Part shown: piece by piece, positions 6,158 through 6,258 of the stretch
Numbering within the stretch: the first letter of the stretch is position 1
How the letters are laid out: every line of letters begins with the position of its first letter
NCBI GenBank assembly: GCA_030591285.1
Contig: JAUVBH010000101.1
Location: 1 to 6,258, forward strand
Length of the DNA stretch: 6,258 nt
Reading direction: 5' to 3'
Source: Thermoplasmatota archaeon
GTDB taxonomy: Archaea; Thermoplasmatota; Penumbrarchaeia; Penumbrarchaeales; Penumbrarchaeaceae
Notes under the pieces: generated by a model
What the model saw: only the letters and a program-made list of their open reading frames with translations
Databases searched by the model: none
What the model was told of the DNA's origin: nothing
Made by a program: the position numbers and the translations under genes

Positions 6158-6258
6158 TTGATGCTGAAGCATTTGCTATGGAAAACCCAAAAGATATAGG
6201 AGATAATCTCACCCAAGTAAAAAATCGTGTTCTCACTATTAATAAGGGAATAGCTAAA
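6154..6258 (+). CDS. Fragment of an unknown, AT-rich coding sequence (open at both ends)
   Basis: The plus-strand frame beginning TTA TTT GAT is open for 35 codons to the last base of the window. It reads as a plausible soluble protein segment: LFDAEAFAMENPKDIGDN followed by LTQVKNRVLTINKGIAK, with charged helix-like composition and many A/T-ending codons unlike the genes to the left. I do not recognise it. The same frame extends left to an ATG at 6139, but those bases belong to mutS on the other strand, so that ATG is probably accidental. The fragment is short, and open frames on the minus strand exist too, so coding is only likely. Confidence 0.4.

Noticed and set aside
6139..6258. A complete gene start at ATG 6139 for the right-edge fragment
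   Set aside because: Bases 6139-6153 encode conserved MutS sequence on the other strand, so the ATG is most likely a by-product of the junction.

Overview
The window looks like a small contig from a mesophilic archaeon, about 47% GC in the parts I counted. My best guess is an uncultured euryarchaeon of Thermoplasmatota type, with low confidence on lineage. The archaeal reading rests on a TATA-like box about 45-50 bp before a start codon, strong GGAGG/GGTGAT ribosome sites, ATGA stop/start overlaps, and a short (394 aa) phosphoglucose isomerase of the kind found in methanogens and haloarchaea. No RNA gene, CRISPR array, insertion sequence or long repeat was seen.

Left part, plus strand (1-1064): the 3' end of an AqpZ-like water channel, cut by the window edge, then a 100-bp spacer with a probable promoter, then a small single-pass membrane protein of unknown function with an outer beta-rich domain. 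That gene runs tail-to-tail into the next cluster with a 13-bp overlap of coding ends.

Main part, minus strand (6153 down to 1052): four tightly packed genes read mutS - tandem ThyX-like gene - small zinc-finger gene - pgi. The first two junctions are 4-base ATGA overlaps and the last is a 4-base gap, so one transcript with coupled translation is likely. MutS and ThyX link mismatch repair with dTMP supply; the zinc protein and glucose-6-phosphate isomerase have no obvious tie to them.

The most interesting object is the 486-aa ThyX-like protein. It has two ThyX domains in one chain, and by eye each domain has lost a different half of the known dUMP-binding residues, so that together they could rebuild one complete site. 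The other striking point is the right end. MutS homology stops abruptly at about 6153, just after the connector-domain motif. An in-frame stop follows, and the last 105 bases are 32% GC and read open on the opposite strand. This is either a chimeric assembly join or a real rearrangement that removed the mismatch-recognition domain.
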